From Tractidigestivibacter scatoligenes (GTDB lineage: Bacteria > Actinomycetota > Coriobacteriia > Coriobacteriales > Atopobiaceae): a stretch of DNA of 64,000 nt. Made by a program: the position numbers and the translations under genes. Below, piece by piece: positions 9,251-19,879 of this stretch; position 1 is the first letter of the stretch; the number at the start of each line of letters is the position of its first letter. Under the pieces are notes generated by a model, which saw nothing but the letters and a program-made list of their open reading frames with translations, was not told where the DNA came from and did not search any database. The DNA is taken from NCBI RefSeq assembly GCF_001494635.1, contig NZ_LOJF01000001.1, positions 868,001 to 932,000 of the forward strand, written 5' to 3'.

Positions 9251-10114
9251 GTGGGCACGCATGCCAAGCACAACGGGAAGCGACGCCGGCTGCCGCGATG
9301 GGCAGACCGTCTCATCACGCTGCTGCTGATCCTTGTCGGCGTGGGCCTCATGGTGTGGCCGTGGGTGGTCGACATGCTCGAGGAGTACGGCGTGGGAGCG
9401 ACCATCTCTGAGGTGTCGTCGCGTGTCGACTCGATGCCAGCCGAAGAGAAGCAGTGGTATCTCGACCAGGCCAACGCGTACAACAAGGTGCTTGCCGGCG
9501 AGGAGCCGGATATGGACGCCTCGCAGATCGTTGATTACAACGGGCAGCTAACCTATGACCGCGACCCCATGATGAGCTGGGTCGAGATTCCCTCCATCGA
9601 CGTGAGCATGCCTATATACCATGGCACGGGTGATGCTGCGCTTATGGCTGGCGTTGGGCATCTTGAGGGCACGAGCCTTCCCGTGGGCGGGGAGTCGACT
9701 CACTGCGTGATTACGGCTCACTCCGGCATGCGAAACCTCCGCATGTTCGACGATATCCGGCAGCTTGAGCCCGGTGACCTGGTGCTGATTCACACCATGG
9801 TCGACGTGTACGCGTATCGCGTTACCTCCTCCGAGGTCGTGTGGCCAGATGAGACCTCGTCACTTGAGGTTGTGCCGGGCGAGGACTTGCTCACGCTGGT
9901 CACCTGCACGCCGTATGGCGTGAACGACCACAGGCTGCTGGTCCACTGCGAGCGCACGGACTATGTTCCCGAGGAGGCGGAGGAGCAGGCCTCCGTCACT
10001 GAGCGCCACTGGGGTGCGCGCGAGTGGGCAGTTGTGGTGGTAGCCGTGGCGCTAGTCGGCGTTGCCGTGGACGTGGTGGTGCACCATGCGCGCAAGCGGC
10101 ACCAAAAGGGATAG
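9251..10114 (+). CDS. Class C sortase (pilin polymerase)
   Basis: Membrane cysteine transpeptidase that links pilin subunits through their LPXTG-like motifs. The 287-residue protein has an N-terminal membrane helix (WADRLITLLLILVGVGLMVW), a sortase fold with catalytic His in ITAHSGM, catalytic Cys in TLVTCTPYG, Arg in HRLLVHCER, and a C-terminal membrane helix typical of class C. I chose GTG 9251 because GGGAGG lies 6-7 bases upstream; the alternative GTG at 9221 is inside the hairpin. A canonical DPF/DPW lid is not obvious; DRDP near 100 may correspond. It is last in the pilus operon. Confidence 0.92.
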   Translation: MGTHAKHNGKRRRLPRWADRLITLLLILVGVGLMVWPWVVDMLEEYGVGATISEVSSRVDSMPAEEKQWYLDQANAYNKVLAGEEPDMDASQIVDYNGQLTYDRDPMMSWVEIPSIDVSMPIYHGTGDAALMAGVGHLEGTSLPVGGESTHCVITAHSGMRNLRMFDDIRQLEPGDLVLIHTMVDVYAYRVTSSEVVWPDETSSLEVVPGEDLLTLVTCTPYGVNDHRLLVHCERTDYVPEEAEEQASVTERHWGAREWAVVVVAVALVGVAVDVVVHHARKRHQKG

Positions 10115-10161
10115 GGTGTGGCCCACCGCCCTGCAGTGCCTTTTCTGCAGAGCGGGGTTAC

Positions 10162-10420
10162 CGCCGCTGCTGCATGAAAACGTCCTATCGAACATCGTTT
10201 TCGCCGCTGCTGCATGAAAATGCCCTATCGAACGGTGCCTTAAGTGGTGATTCATCAATTCTTCAACTACATATGCACTACATTGCATAGTTTAATGAAA
10301 ATATGCACCTTGTTGAAAATAAAGTTTGATCCTTGATGACAAGTCCAGAGAGGCGCCGTTCGATAGAGCACTTTTGTGCAGGGACACGCTAAATTCCGTT
10401 CGATAGAACGTTTTTGTGCA
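10162..10420. repeat. Two direct plus two inverted 23-bp repeats around an A/T-rich core
   Basis: This is essentially the whole gap between the sortase and YdcF-like genes. Copies TGCATGAAAACGTCCTATCG... lie at 10171-10193 and 10211-10233. Inverted copies lie at 10358-10380 and 10398-10420. Spacing is exactly 40 bp on each side. The core between them (about 124 bp) is A/T-rich and contains ATATGCACTACATTGCAT. The locus at 12941-13186 has the same plan and a related core. Confidence 0.8.
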
Positions 10421-10430
10421 TCCTGCGCCG

Positions 10431-11514
10431 CTACGCTAACGCCGCATTGAATCCGCTTGCCACCAGGTAGACCACCAGCAGCGCGATGGTGAGCTTGGTG
10501 TAGAAGTTCCGGCGCAGCGAAACGTACGCCACCCACTCGCGCACCAGCGCGTTGAGCGAGAAGTACAGGCGTACGTGCGCGCCAACGCCATCCGCGGGAA
10601 TGCCCAGCTCGCGGGTGATGAGCAGCGCCCGGAAGACGTGGTAGTCGTCGGTCACAACAAGGATGCGGCCGGCGTTGCCTCCGTCCTTCTCGGCAAGCAG
10701 CCGAGCGCAATGCTTCAGGTTCTCCTGCGTGTTTGTGGACTTGTCCTCAACGAGAATCGCCTCTGACGGCACGCCGAGCGATTCGGCGTACGCGCGATTC
10801 GGCGTACGCGCGCATGGCGTGGGATTCTGGCTGCGCCTCGTCTGCGCCCTGGCCACCCGACATGAGCAACTTGGAGCCGGGGTTCCTTCGCCACATCTCC
10901 ACGCCGCGCTCAACGCGGTGAGCTAGGAGCGGGGTTACCGAGCCGTCGGGCATGAGGCCGGAGCCAAGCACAACAATCCGCTGGTAGCGGCGGTATCGGT
11001 GGGGGATTTGCGCCACCAGGCCGCTCACGGTATAGAGCGTGAACGCCACGCCGGCGATGCCCAGGAGTATCGCCGCAAAGCCAAAGACCAGGTCGAGCAC
11101 GCGACCGAGCACGGGCACGCTGGTAAGGGCGCTGCGCACCTGCGGCCAAACGATCACGTAGGCAACCATGAGGATGCCCAGCCCCAGTGAGAGCATGTTG
11201 CGCGGGTTTGTGCCCTCGCGTCGGATGAGCCGCACCCCCGAGGCAACGAGCGTCACCACCAGCGCAACGGGAAACGCCAGGAGTGCCACAGCCATGACGC
11301 CAATGACCACAAGGTTTATCTGCTCGGCAACGGGGTGACTCTCGAGCGAGAACGCCTGCAGGAGGGTTACCTCGATGGCCATGACGGCCGTCCCCACGGC
11401 AACGAGGAACGACAGCCCATACCAAAGGCTGCGCTGCTCGTGCGTGTGAAGGCGCCAAAACCAGAGCTGCCCTGCGACAGCAAGGCAGACGGCGGCAAGG
11501 GCGAAGGCTTCCAC
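10431..11514 (-). pseudogene. YdcF/DUF218-family membrane protein, frameshifted by a 16-bp tandem duplication
   Basis: Two overlapping minus-strand frames together encode one protein of the YdcF/SanA/ElyC (DUF218) family. The 5' part has about six membrane helices and then VVLGSGLMPDGSVTPLLAHR and LLMSGGQGADE. The 3' part has EDKSTNTQENL and VVTDDYHVFRA and ends with a final helix. The break falls where GATTCGGCGTACGCGC is repeated in tandem (10780-10795 and 10796-10811). Removing one copy restores a 355-codon frame. GTG 11514 follows AGGATAGGAG. Family members act in envelope maintenance, but substrates are poorly known. The upstream frame ends at 10747 in this state. Confidence 0.85.
10778..10812. 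repeat. 16-bp tandem duplication inside the YdcF-like gene
   Basis: Two perfect copies of a 16-bp unit, with periodicity extending over 35 bp. Because 16 is not a multiple of three, it shifts the frame. Confidence 0.93.
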
Positions 11515-11522
11515 GGTGGCTC

Positions 11523-12782
11523 CTATCCTGCGAGAGATATCACGTTTATTGCGGTAACCACGATACCCGTTGCCAGCAGCAATGCGTTGGCGAGGCGCGA
11601 GTTGGCGTAGCGGCCCATGACGCGCTTCGAGCTCGTGAGGCGAATCTGCGTGAAGATCGTGATGGGCAGCTGCAGTGAGAGCAGCGCCTGCGAGAGGACC
11701 AGCCCCTGGAAGGTGTTCTCCACCAGCAGGCACGCCAGCGTTGCCAGGCCCATGCACAGCGCCACGCCCACGGAGGAGTGGCGGTCGTGGATGTCGTACT
11801 CCTCGCCAAACATGCCCGCGCTGATGGTGCCCGACGCCATGCCCGCCGTGACGGAGGACGAGAGGCCCGCCAGCAGCAGCGCCACGGCAAAGATGACCGT
11901 CGCCGCCGAGCCCAGGATGGGGGAGAGCGTCGCCGCCGCGGTCGCGAGGTCGTCCACCACAACGCCGCGCGTGAAGAACGTCGTGGCCGCCAGAATCACC
12001 ATGGCGGAGTTTATCGCCCAGCCAACGCCCATCGAGAAGAGCGTGTCGAAGAGCTCATAGCGCAGGCGTTCGCGGATGACCTTCTCGCCCTGCTGCTCGT
12101 AGTGAACGCTCTGGATAACCTCGGAGTGCAGGAACAGGTTGTGTGGCATGACCACGGCGCCCAGCACGCTCATCACGATGGCCGCGGAGCCGACGGGGAA
12201 GCTCGGCGTGACCCACGAGACCGCGGCCTGCGGCCAGTCAACGTTCACCAGCGCAAGCTCGGCAAGGAAGGCCAGGCCAATGAGCGAGACAAACGCGATG
12301 ATCCAGCGCTCGATGCGCTTGTATGAGTTGGTGGCCAGCATGGCAACCGAGAAGGCGCCCACAATGACGCTGCCCACGCGGACGGGCAGCCCAAAGAGCA
12401 TTTGGAGTGCGATGGCGCCGCCAAGGACCTCGGCCATCGCGGTGGCGACGGTGGCCGCGTACGCGGTGGCGAGAATGGCGGTGCCCAGCCAGCGCGGGAA
12501 GTGCTTATGCGTTGCCTCGGCAAGACATTCGCCGGTGGCAATACCCAGGTGGGCGGCGTTGTGCTGCAGCAGGATGAGCATCAGGGTCGAAAGCGTCACT
12601 ACCCACAGCAACCCGTAGCCAAACTGCGAGCCCGCCGCCATGTTCGATGCCCAGTTGCCTGGGTCGATGAAGCCCACCGTCACCAGCAAGCCGGGGCCAA
12701 TGTGCTTGAGAATCTCGAGGCCCCCGTGGCCGCCGGTCTTCTCGGCGCCAAATTGCCTGGTCATCTCCTCACGAATGTCCAT
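11523..12782 (-). CDS. mntH: NRAMP divalent metal (Mn/Fe) transporter
   Basis: Proton-coupled importer of manganese and iron in the cytoplasmic membrane. The product has about 419 residues and around 11 hydrophobic segments. The family motif DPGN lies in GFIDPGNWAS in the first helix, and MPHNLFLHS in the sixth helix holds the metal-binding Met and the conserved His. I chose ATG 12782 because GTGGAGGAAACT provides a good ribosome binding site; ATG 12800 would place that site inside the gene. The gene runs just ahead of the YdcF-like gene with an 8-bp gap, so they are probably cotranscribed. A palindrome upstream is a candidate metal-responsive operator. Confidence 0.95.
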   Translation of the reverse strand: MDIREEMTRQFGAEKTGGHGGLEILKHIGPGLLVTVGFIDPGNWASNMAAGSQFGYGLLWVVTLSTLMLILLQHNAAHLGIATGECLAEATHKHFPRWLGTAILATAYAATVATAMAEVLGGAIALQMLFGLPVRVGSVIVGAFSVAMLATNSYKRIERWIIAFVSLIGLAFLAELALVNVDWPQAAVSWVTPSFPVGSAAIVMSVLGAVVMPHNLFLHSEVIQSVHYEQQGEKVIRERLRYELFDTLFSMGVGWAINSAMVILAATTFFTRGVVVDDLATAAATLSPILGSAATVIFAVALLLAGLSSSVTAGMASGTISAGMFGEEYDIHDRHSSVGVALCMGLATLACLLVENTFQGLVLSQALLSLQLPITIFTQIRLTSSKRVMGRYANSRLANALLLATGIVVTAINVISLAG

Positions 12783-12839
12783 AGTTTCCTCCACGTGCAT
12801 CGAGGTGCGCCGACCGCGTGCGGCGCGTTGCTATTATTA

Positions 12840-12850
12840 GTATCAGATAC
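12840..12850. promoter_or_regulatory. Candidate operator for mntH
   Basis: GTATCAGATAC, a perfect 11-bp palindrome with one central base, lies next to a TAATAAT-like -10 segment reading toward mntH. An MntR/DtxR-type regulator is plausible but the site is not a recognised consensus. Confidence 0.4.
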
Positions 12851-12869
12851 CATTATGCTCTCATTTGCG

Positions 12870-13240
12870 GCGCGGTAGTCATGCGGTGGGAATTTTGAGG
12901 GGTGACTTTTGAGGGCAAAGGGAAGCGCGGCGTCCCCAAAGTGCATCGAACTGCCCTTGGTTACATAAAATTTGGGAATTCTGCGCCGAAGTGGCCTTCG
13001 TTGCACTAGGTTTTGTCGGGGATCTGAGTATTGGCTCATACATCTTGCTATATGATTCAAAATACGCACTACATATTGTATGTGGGGGCAACCTCCTACT
13101 TGGGAGGTTCTCAAAACAACGTGTAACGAAGGCCACTTCGGCGCAACAAACCGAAAATTAGTGTAACGAAGGGGGTTTCGGTGCACGCGACAGCCATTCG
13201 CCGCAGCCGAACAATGCCCTAACAACATCTGCCAGCGCGG
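12870..13240. repeat. Nested inverted repeats around an A/T-rich core
   Basis: Gene-free. A 25-bp repeat at 12982-13006 recurs inverted at 13121-13145 with one mismatch. A diverged outer pair lies at 12941-12966 and 13161-13186. Spacing within each side is about 40 bp and the core of about 114 bp includes ATACGCACTACATATTGTAT. A small hairpin (AACCTCC/GGGAGGTT, 13090-13109) sits in the core. The rest of the gap to the LysR gene shows nothing further. Confidence 0.75.
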
Positions 13241-13520
13241 CTAATGGTTGCTTCCGCCCGCAATATCTCCGCCGGCTACCCTTGTTCTCGAACAACACGA
13301 CCAATGACCCCTCCTCGCGCGGGCCCAGTCCGGTGGCATAACCCCTGGCTGGGCCCGTCCCCTTTGCTTGGCGCTGTTGTACCTGCCGTGACCCCGCTTC
13401 CAGAAACATGTGCTCTTTCCGCCGAGGACTGGCCGTGCCCCTTTGCAGCGCGCTCGTCAGGTACCATCGGTCGACGTGCGCCGAGCCAAAGTCGCCGGCC
13501 AGGGGGAGGGGAGCACCGCC

Positions 13521-14450
13521 ATGACACTGCAGCAGCTTCGCTACGTGGTCGAGGTCGCCACGGCCGGATCGATCACCGCCGCGTCGCAGCGACTCTTCAT
13601 TGCCCAGCCGTCGCTCTCCAAGGCCATCTCAGAGCTCGAATCCGAGATGGGGATCACGATTTTCGAGCGCTCCAGCAAGGGCGTCGTGCCTACGGAGGAC
13701 GGCACGCGGTTCCTCTCGTACGCGCGGCAGGTGGTCGAGCAGGCCGACCTCCTCGAGGCCCAGTACAAGCACGGCATGCCGCCGCGCCGCGTCTTTGGCG
13801 TCTCGAGCCAGCACTACGCATTCGTGGTCAATGCCTTCGCCGAGTTGGTGCGCGAACATGGCGAGAGCCGCTACGAGTTCAGCCTGCGCGAGGGAACCAC
13901 CTTTGGCACCATCGAGGACGTGCGCCTGCAGCGTTCCGAGCTGGGCGTGCTCTACCGGAACGACTTCAACCGAGAGGTGCTCACCAGCGCCATCCGCGAT
14001 GCCGAGCTGCGCTTCGAGCCGCTCTTCGAGGCCCGCGAGCACGTCTTTGTGAGCAGGACCAACCCGCTGGCCGCGCGTGACTCCGTGACGCTGGCGGACC
14101 TGGCGCCGTACCCACGCCTCTCCTACGACCAGGGCTCGCGCAACTCGTTCTACTTTGCCGAGGAGCCCCACATCACCGAGCAGGTGGACAAGGCCGTGGT
14201 GGTCACGGACCGCGCGACCCTGTTCAACCTGCTCATTGGTCTTGACGGCTACACCATCTCCTCCGGCATCCTGAGCGTGGACCTGAACGGCGAGAACATC
14301 GTGGCCGTTCCGCTCGAGGATGGCGGCACGATGGAGCTGGGCTACATCCACCAGCCGCGCCGGCCCCTCTCGCCCATGGCGGAGCGATACCTCGAGCACC
14401 TGAGCGCCTACGTTGCGAAGTACATAGCCTCTGGCTATGGCAGGCAATAG
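13521..14450 (+). CDS. LysR-family transcriptional regulator
   Basis: A 309-residue regulator. Residues 1-60 form the winged helix-turn-helix typical of the family (LQQLRYVVEVATAGSITAA, AQPSLSKAISELE). About 90-300 form the periplasmic-binding-like effector domain. ATG 13521 follows GGGGGAGGGGAG; the longer frame from 13410 has a non-homologous N terminus. It lies 73 bp ahead of a MetE-like methyltransferase on the same strand, so control of methionine or one-carbon metabolism is plausible but unproven. Confidence 0.92.
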   Translation: MTLQQLRYVVEVATAGSITAASQRLFIAQPSLSKAISELESEMGITIFERSSKGVVPTEDGTRFLSYARQVVEQADLLEAQYKHGMPPRRVFGVSSQHYAFVVNAFAELVREHGESRYEFSLREGTTFGTIEDVRLQRSELGVLYRNDFNREVLTSAIRDAELRFEPLFEAREHVFVSRTNPLAARDSVTLADLAPYPRLSYDQGSRNSFYFAEEPHITEQVDKAVVVTDRATLFNLLIGLDGYTISSGILSVDLNGENIVAVPLEDGGTMELGYIHQPRRPLSPMAERYLEHLSAYVAKYIASGYGRQ

Positions 14451-14523
14451 CACATCGATAGTTCCTTTGACTTCTCGCAAGGGGCACCATTGCTCTTGTC
14501 AACGGCAAGAGAAAGGTAACCCC

Positions 14524-15651
14524 ATGAGCATCGCATATGACAAGAAGACCCCGCACCGCTTTGACGTGGTTGGCAGCTTCCTGCGTCCCGCCCGCCTGAA
14601 GCAGGCGCGCGTCGACTGGAAGGCCGGGCGCATCTCGGCCGAAGAGCTTTCGGCCATCGAGGACGAGTGCATCCGTGACCTGGTGGCAAAGGAGAAGGCC
14701 GCCGGCCTGGGCGTGATCACCGACGGCGAGTTTCGTCGCGAGACCTGGCACCTCGACTTTATGTGGGCGTTCGACGGCGTGGCGCACAAGCCCACCGAGA
14801 CTGGCCTGCCCTTCCACGACGAGGCCGCAAAGATCGATGACACCTACCTCACCGGCAAGATTGTCTACCGCGGCGGCCATCCCTTCATCGACCACTTCCG
14901 CTTCGTGCAGGACCTCGAGGACGAGAAGTGCGTGGCCAAGCTCACCATCCCGGCACCGGCGCAGTTCTTCGAGCAGTTCGCGATGCCCTTCAACCTGGAG
15001 GCAACGCGCCGCTACTACAAGACTGACGAGGAGCTGGCGGACGACATCGTTGCTGCGTATCGTGCGTTCATCGCCGACGTCTACGCTGCGGGCTGCCGCA
15101 ACCTGCAGTTTGACGACTGCTCTTGGGGCATGGTCGTGGACCCGCACGCCGAGCAGTTCTTTGGCACCGACGCCGCTGGCCTGGAGCGCGTGAAGGAGGC
15201 CCTGCTCGACGTCAACAACCGAGCGCTGGAGGGCCGCCCCGCCGACCTCACGGTGAACACGCACGTGTGCCGCGGCAACTTCCACTCTACGTGGGCCTGC
15301 GAGGGCGGCTACGACGAAGTGGCGGACTTCCTTCTGGCGCGCGAGAATGTCGACGCCTTCTTCCTGGAGTTTGACGACGCGCGCTCGGGCGGCTTTGAGC
15401 CGCTGGCAAAGGTGCCGGCGGGCAAGAAGGTCGTGCTGGGGCTGGTGACCACCAAGTCTCCTGCGCTTGAGGATCCCGAGGCCGTGGTCGCGCGCATCCA
15501 CGAGGCCGAGAAGTATGTGCCGCTTGAGAGCCTGTGCCTCTCGCCCCAGTGCGGCTTTGCGTCGTGCGAGATTGGTAACAAGCTGACCGAGGACGAGCAG
15601 TGGGCAAAGGTCCGCCTGGTGCACGAGGTGGCCGAGCAGGTCTGGGGGTAG
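14524..15651 (+). CDS. MetE-like cobalamin-independent methyltransferase (single catalytic domain)
   Basis: A 375-residue protein matching only the C-terminal catalytic half of MetE, the B12-independent methionine synthase, which is about 750 residues. Zinc ligands are visible as His247 and Cys249 in NTHVCRGNFH and Cys343 in LSPQCGFAS. The N terminus reads FDVVGSFLRP, as in stand-alone MetE-like proteins. Such short forms transfer methyl groups to a thiol; the methyl donor and exact acceptor are not settled. ATG 14524 follows GAGAAAGG. The LysR gene upstream is a candidate regulator. Confidence 0.88.
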   Translation: MSIAYDKKTPHRFDVVGSFLRPARLKQARVDWKAGRISAEELSAIEDECIRDLVAKEKAAGLGVITDGEFRRETWHLDFMWAFDGVAHKPTETGLPFHDEAAKIDDTYLTGKIVYRGGHPFIDHFRFVQDLEDEKCVAKLTIPAPAQFFEQFAMPFNLEATRRYYKTDEELADDIVAAYRAFIADVYAAGCRNLQFDDCSWGMVVDPHAEQFFGTDAAGLERVKEALLDVNNRALEGRPADLTVNTHVCRGNFHSTWACEGGYDEVADFLLARENVDAFFLEFDDARSGGFEPLAKVPAGKKVVLGLVTTKSPALEDPEAVVARIHEAEKYVPLESLCLSPQCGFASCEIGNKLTEDEQWAKVRLVHEVAEQVWG

Positions 15652-17395
<1,744 letters not shown>

Positions 17396-17398
<3 letters not shown>

Positions 17399-17424
17399 GA
17401 CAAAGGGAGTTTCCCTTTGTCTCA
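17396..17424. repeat. 29-bp palindrome copy 1 (overlaps eno stop)
   Basis: TGAGACAAAGGGA, a GTT centre, then the exact reverse complement. The leading TGA is the eno stop codon. Confidence 0.95.
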
Positions 17425-17425
17425 T

Positions 17426-17463
17426 CGGCGCGGGGAGGGTGGCCTCTCCGCGCCGTTTTTTCT
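17426..17463 (+). terminator. Rho-independent terminator after eno
   Basis: Stem CGGCGCGG (17426-17433) with CCGCGCCG (17448-17455), extended inward, followed by TTTTTTCT. Confidence 0.92.
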
Positions 17464-18631
17464 AGTCCGCGATGTCGCTGTCGAGCGCGGCGCGCACGGT
17501 GTAGTCGGGGAAGGCCTCCTCGACCTCGCGCACGATCTGGTGGTACTCGCCCTGACGGTCAGGCGCCTCAAACGCGATGATAACGTCGAATTCCAGCAGG
17601 TGGCGCGCCTCGTCCACGTGGAAGCCGTGGAACTGCAGCACGTGGTCGTGCGCCGCCACGATGCGGCGCACACGCTCGCGCATGCTTGCAACGTCCTTGC
17701 TGGTGTTTCTCGAGTAGATTCCCACTGCCGCGATGATGACCTGGCCGTCCGTTCGCGCAAAGACGCGCTCGGCCACACGCCGCGAGAGCTCGTCGATCTC
17801 CTCGGCGGTGGTGGTGTCGGCCACCTCCACGTGGACCGAGCCAACCCTGCGCTCTGGTCCGTAGCTGCTGAGGAAGAGGTCGTAGACGCCCAGGACGCAG
17901 TCATCCTCGGCCACGATGCTCTTGACCTTCTCTGCAAGATCGGGGCTCACGCGCTCGCCCAGAATCTGGCTGAGCGTCTGCCAGAGCATCTCGAGGCCGG
18001 CCTTTACGATGAACGCCGAGATCACGGCGCCCACCCAGGCCTCAAGCGAGACGCCCCACACCAGGTAGACCACGGCGGCGCCCAGCGTCGACACCGAGAG
18101 CACGGCGTCCGAGAGCGCGTCCTGCCCCGAGGCCACCAGCGAGTCTGCGTTCACGCGCCTGCCAACAGACTGCACATGGCGGCCGAGAAGCACCTTGGCC
18201 ACGACGCCGGCGGCAACAACCACCAGTGCGGCGGCGGAGTAGTCTGGCGCCTCGGGCGAGACGATCTTCTGCACGGATTCCACGGCCGAGGTGATGCCGG
18301 CGTAGAGCACGATGATCGAGATGACCATGGCCGTGAGGTACTCGATGCGCCCGTAGCCCATGGGGTGGCGCTTGTCCGGCGCGCGCCCGGCGAGCTTGGT
18401 GCCCACGATCGTGATGACCGACGAAAGCGCGTCGGAGAGGTTGTTCACTGCGTCGAGGGTGATGGCGATGGAGTTAGAGACCACGCCCACCACGGCCTTG
18501 AATGCGGCGAGCAGCACGTTGGCCACGATGCCGAGGATGCTGGTACGGACGATGGTCTTCTCGCGCTCGGTGGTGGGGATGGGCGCGGTCGCCTGGCTCT
18601 TCTCGGCGCTTCTGTCCTGCTTATTGCTCAC
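17462..18631 (-). CDS. Cation diffusion facilitator (CDF) metal exporter
   Basis: A 389-residue metal/proton antiporter that exports divalent cations. About six membrane helices precede a cytoplasmic domain of roughly 180 residues, longer than in minimal CDFs and possibly with a duplicated metal-binding fold. Metal-site Asp residues are visible in LDAVNNLSDALSS and SGQDALSDAVLS; the D-x3-D pattern in place of H-x3-D suggests Mn or Fe rather than Zn, which is an inference. I chose GTG 18631, which overlaps the stop of the upstream ohrR-like gene by one base, with GGAAG upstream. It is the third gene of a coupled redox/metal operon. Confidence 0.9.
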   Translation of the reverse strand: MSNKQDRSAEKSQATAPIPTTEREKTIVRTSILGIVANVLLAAFKAVVGVVSNSIAITLDAVNNLSDALSSVITIVGTKLAGRAPDKRHPMGYGRIEYLTAMVISIIVLYAGITSAVESVQKIVSPEAPDYSAAALVVVAAGVVAKVLLGRHVQSVGRRVNADSLVASGQDALSDAVLSVSTLGAAVVYLVWGVSLEAWVGAVISAFIVKAGLEMLWQTLSQILGERVSPDLAEKVKSIVAEDDCVLGVYDLFLSSYGPERRVGSVHVEVADTTTAEEIDELSRRVAERVFARTDGQVIIAAVGIYSRNTSKDVASMRERVRRIVAAHDHVLQFHGFHVDEARHLLEFDVIIAFEAPDRQGEYHQIVREVEEAFPDYTVRAALDSDIAD

Positions 18632-19176
18632 TAGTTGTCGCTTCCTTCTGTCTGTGCGCATGCGTTGCTGCCGGTCGGCTCGCCATTGCGCACGCTGACG
18701 AGCACCTTTGCGAGGAGCCGCTTGAGCTCTGCGGCCTCGTCTGCCGAGAGGTGCACGTGGCACGCCATGGCCACCGGCACGGATGCCGCGCGGTCGCGAA
18801 GGTCGCGGCCCTTGGGCGTGAGGCGTACCTCAAGCACGCGCGCGTCCGCCACGCTTCTCTCGCGCGTGATGTAGCCGCTCTTCTCGAGCTTCTTCAGGAC
18901 CGGCGTAAGCGTGCCCGAGTCCAGGTAGAGCCGCTCTCCGAGGTGGCTCACGGTTGCCGCGCCCTCCTCCCAGAGGACCATCATGCAGAGGTACTGCGTG
19001 TAGGTGAGGCCGAGCGGACCAAGCAGCGGCTGGTAGCTGCGGACGACCTCCTTGGAGCAGGCGTAGAGCGGAAAGCACAGCTGGTTGTCTAGGCGCAGGA
19101 GCTCGGCTGGGGAGGCCCCCTCCGTTGTGAAGGAGGCCTCCTGCGGTGACGCCTGCGACGATGCCGAGGCATCCAC
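18631..19176 (-). CDS. MarR-family regulator, OhrR-type peroxide sensor
   Basis: A 181-residue winged-helix repressor. The segment LDNQLCFPLYACSKEV matches the sensing motif of OhrR proteins, so Cys34 is the likely peroxide-reactive cysteine; Cys40 is a second nearby thiol. The DNA-binding region contains HLGERLYLDSGTLTPVLKKLE. GTG 19176 shares its first base with the last base of the upstream TAG, indicating translational coupling. Being encoded with a peroxidase, it probably autoregulates the operon through the dyad at 19837-19852. Confidence 0.88.
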   Translation of the reverse strand: MDASASSQASPQEASFTTEGASPAELLRLDNQLCFPLYACSKEVVRSYQPLLGPLGLTYTQYLCMMVLWEEGAATVSHLGERLYLDSGTLTPVLKKLEKSGYITRERSVADARVLEVRLTPKGRDLRDRAASVPVAMACHVHLSADEAAELKRLLAKVLVSVRNGEPTGSNACAQTEGSDN

Positions 19177-19736
19177 TAGAGTTGCGCCTCGATTGCGCGC
19201 TCGACCTCGTCCATGCTGGTGGTGGGCTCGAAGCGCGCCACAAGGTGGCCGTTGCGGTCGATGAGGAACTTGGTGAAGTTCCACATGATGTAGGCCTTCT
19301 CGCCGAACTTCTTGTTGTTGGCCTTGGCAAACTTGTCGAGCGCCGCCGCCTTGAGGCCGCTGCCAAAGCCCTGGAAGGGGCGCTCGGTGGCAAGCGCGGC
19401 AAAGAGCGGGTCCGCGGTGTCGCCGTTCACGTCGAGCTTCTTGAAGCGCGGGAACTCGGTGTTGAACTTGAGCGAGCAGAACTGGTTGATCTGGTCGTCG
19501 GACTCGGGCGCCTGGCCGGCAAACTGGTTGCAGGGGAAGTCCAGGATCTCGAGGCCCTGGTCCTTGTGGGCGGCGTAGATGCGCTCGAGGTCCTCATACT
19601 GGGGCGTGAAGCCGCAGCCGGTGGCTGTGTTCACAACGAGCAGGACCTTGCCGGCGTAGGTGCTCAGAGGGACGGTGCTGCCGTCCTGTGCGGTAACAGA
19701 AAAGTCCAGGTAGTTGGTGGTGTTCTCGGATGCCAT
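19176..19736 (-). CDS. Glutathione-peroxidase-family (thioredoxin-dependent) peroxidase
   Basis: A 186-residue cytosolic peroxidase. The peroxidatic Cys41 lies in NTATGCGFTPQY, a second Cys in FPCNQFAGQAP, a third (likely resolving) in FCSLKFNTEFP, and the conserved Trp in WNFTKFLIDR. The Cys rather than selenocysteine and the third Cys point to a thioredoxin-dependent enzyme. ATG 19736 follows GGAGGGAG. It leads an operon with an OhrR-type regulator and a metal exporter, linking peroxide stress to metal efflux. Confidence 0.93.
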   Translation of the reverse strand: MASENTTNYLDFSVTAQDGSTVPLSTYAGKVLLVVNTATGCGFTPQYEDLERIYAAHKDQGLEILDFPCNQFAGQAPESDDQINQFCSLKFNTEFPRFKKLDVNGDTADPLFAALATERPFQGFGSGLKAAALDKFAKANNKKFGEKAYIMWNFTKFLIDRNGHLVARFEPTTSMDEVERAIEAQL

Positions 19737-19836
19737 GATGGCTCCCTCCTCTGGGCGTTGCGGCCCGGTGTTGTTGGTAACGGCTTCAGTATGGCGCGAA
19801 CTGGCGGGCTGGCGGCGCTAATCGATTGAGTACAAC

Positions 19837-19852
19837 CAATTGCACACAATTG
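19837..19852. promoter_or_regulatory. Candidate OhrR-type operator
   Basis: CAATTG-CACA-CAATTG, a dyad about 100 bp upstream of the peroxidase gene. A/T-rich AATT dyads are typical of OhrR sites, and the operon encodes such a regulator. Confidence 0.5.
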
Positions 19853-19879
19853 ATTTGTGATGCTTCTTGCGATGGCAGA

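Noticed and set aside
10162-10420. Four-copy repeat considered as a CRISPR remnant because of the 40-bp period
   Set aside because: Half of the copies are inverted and the spacers are only about 17 bp.
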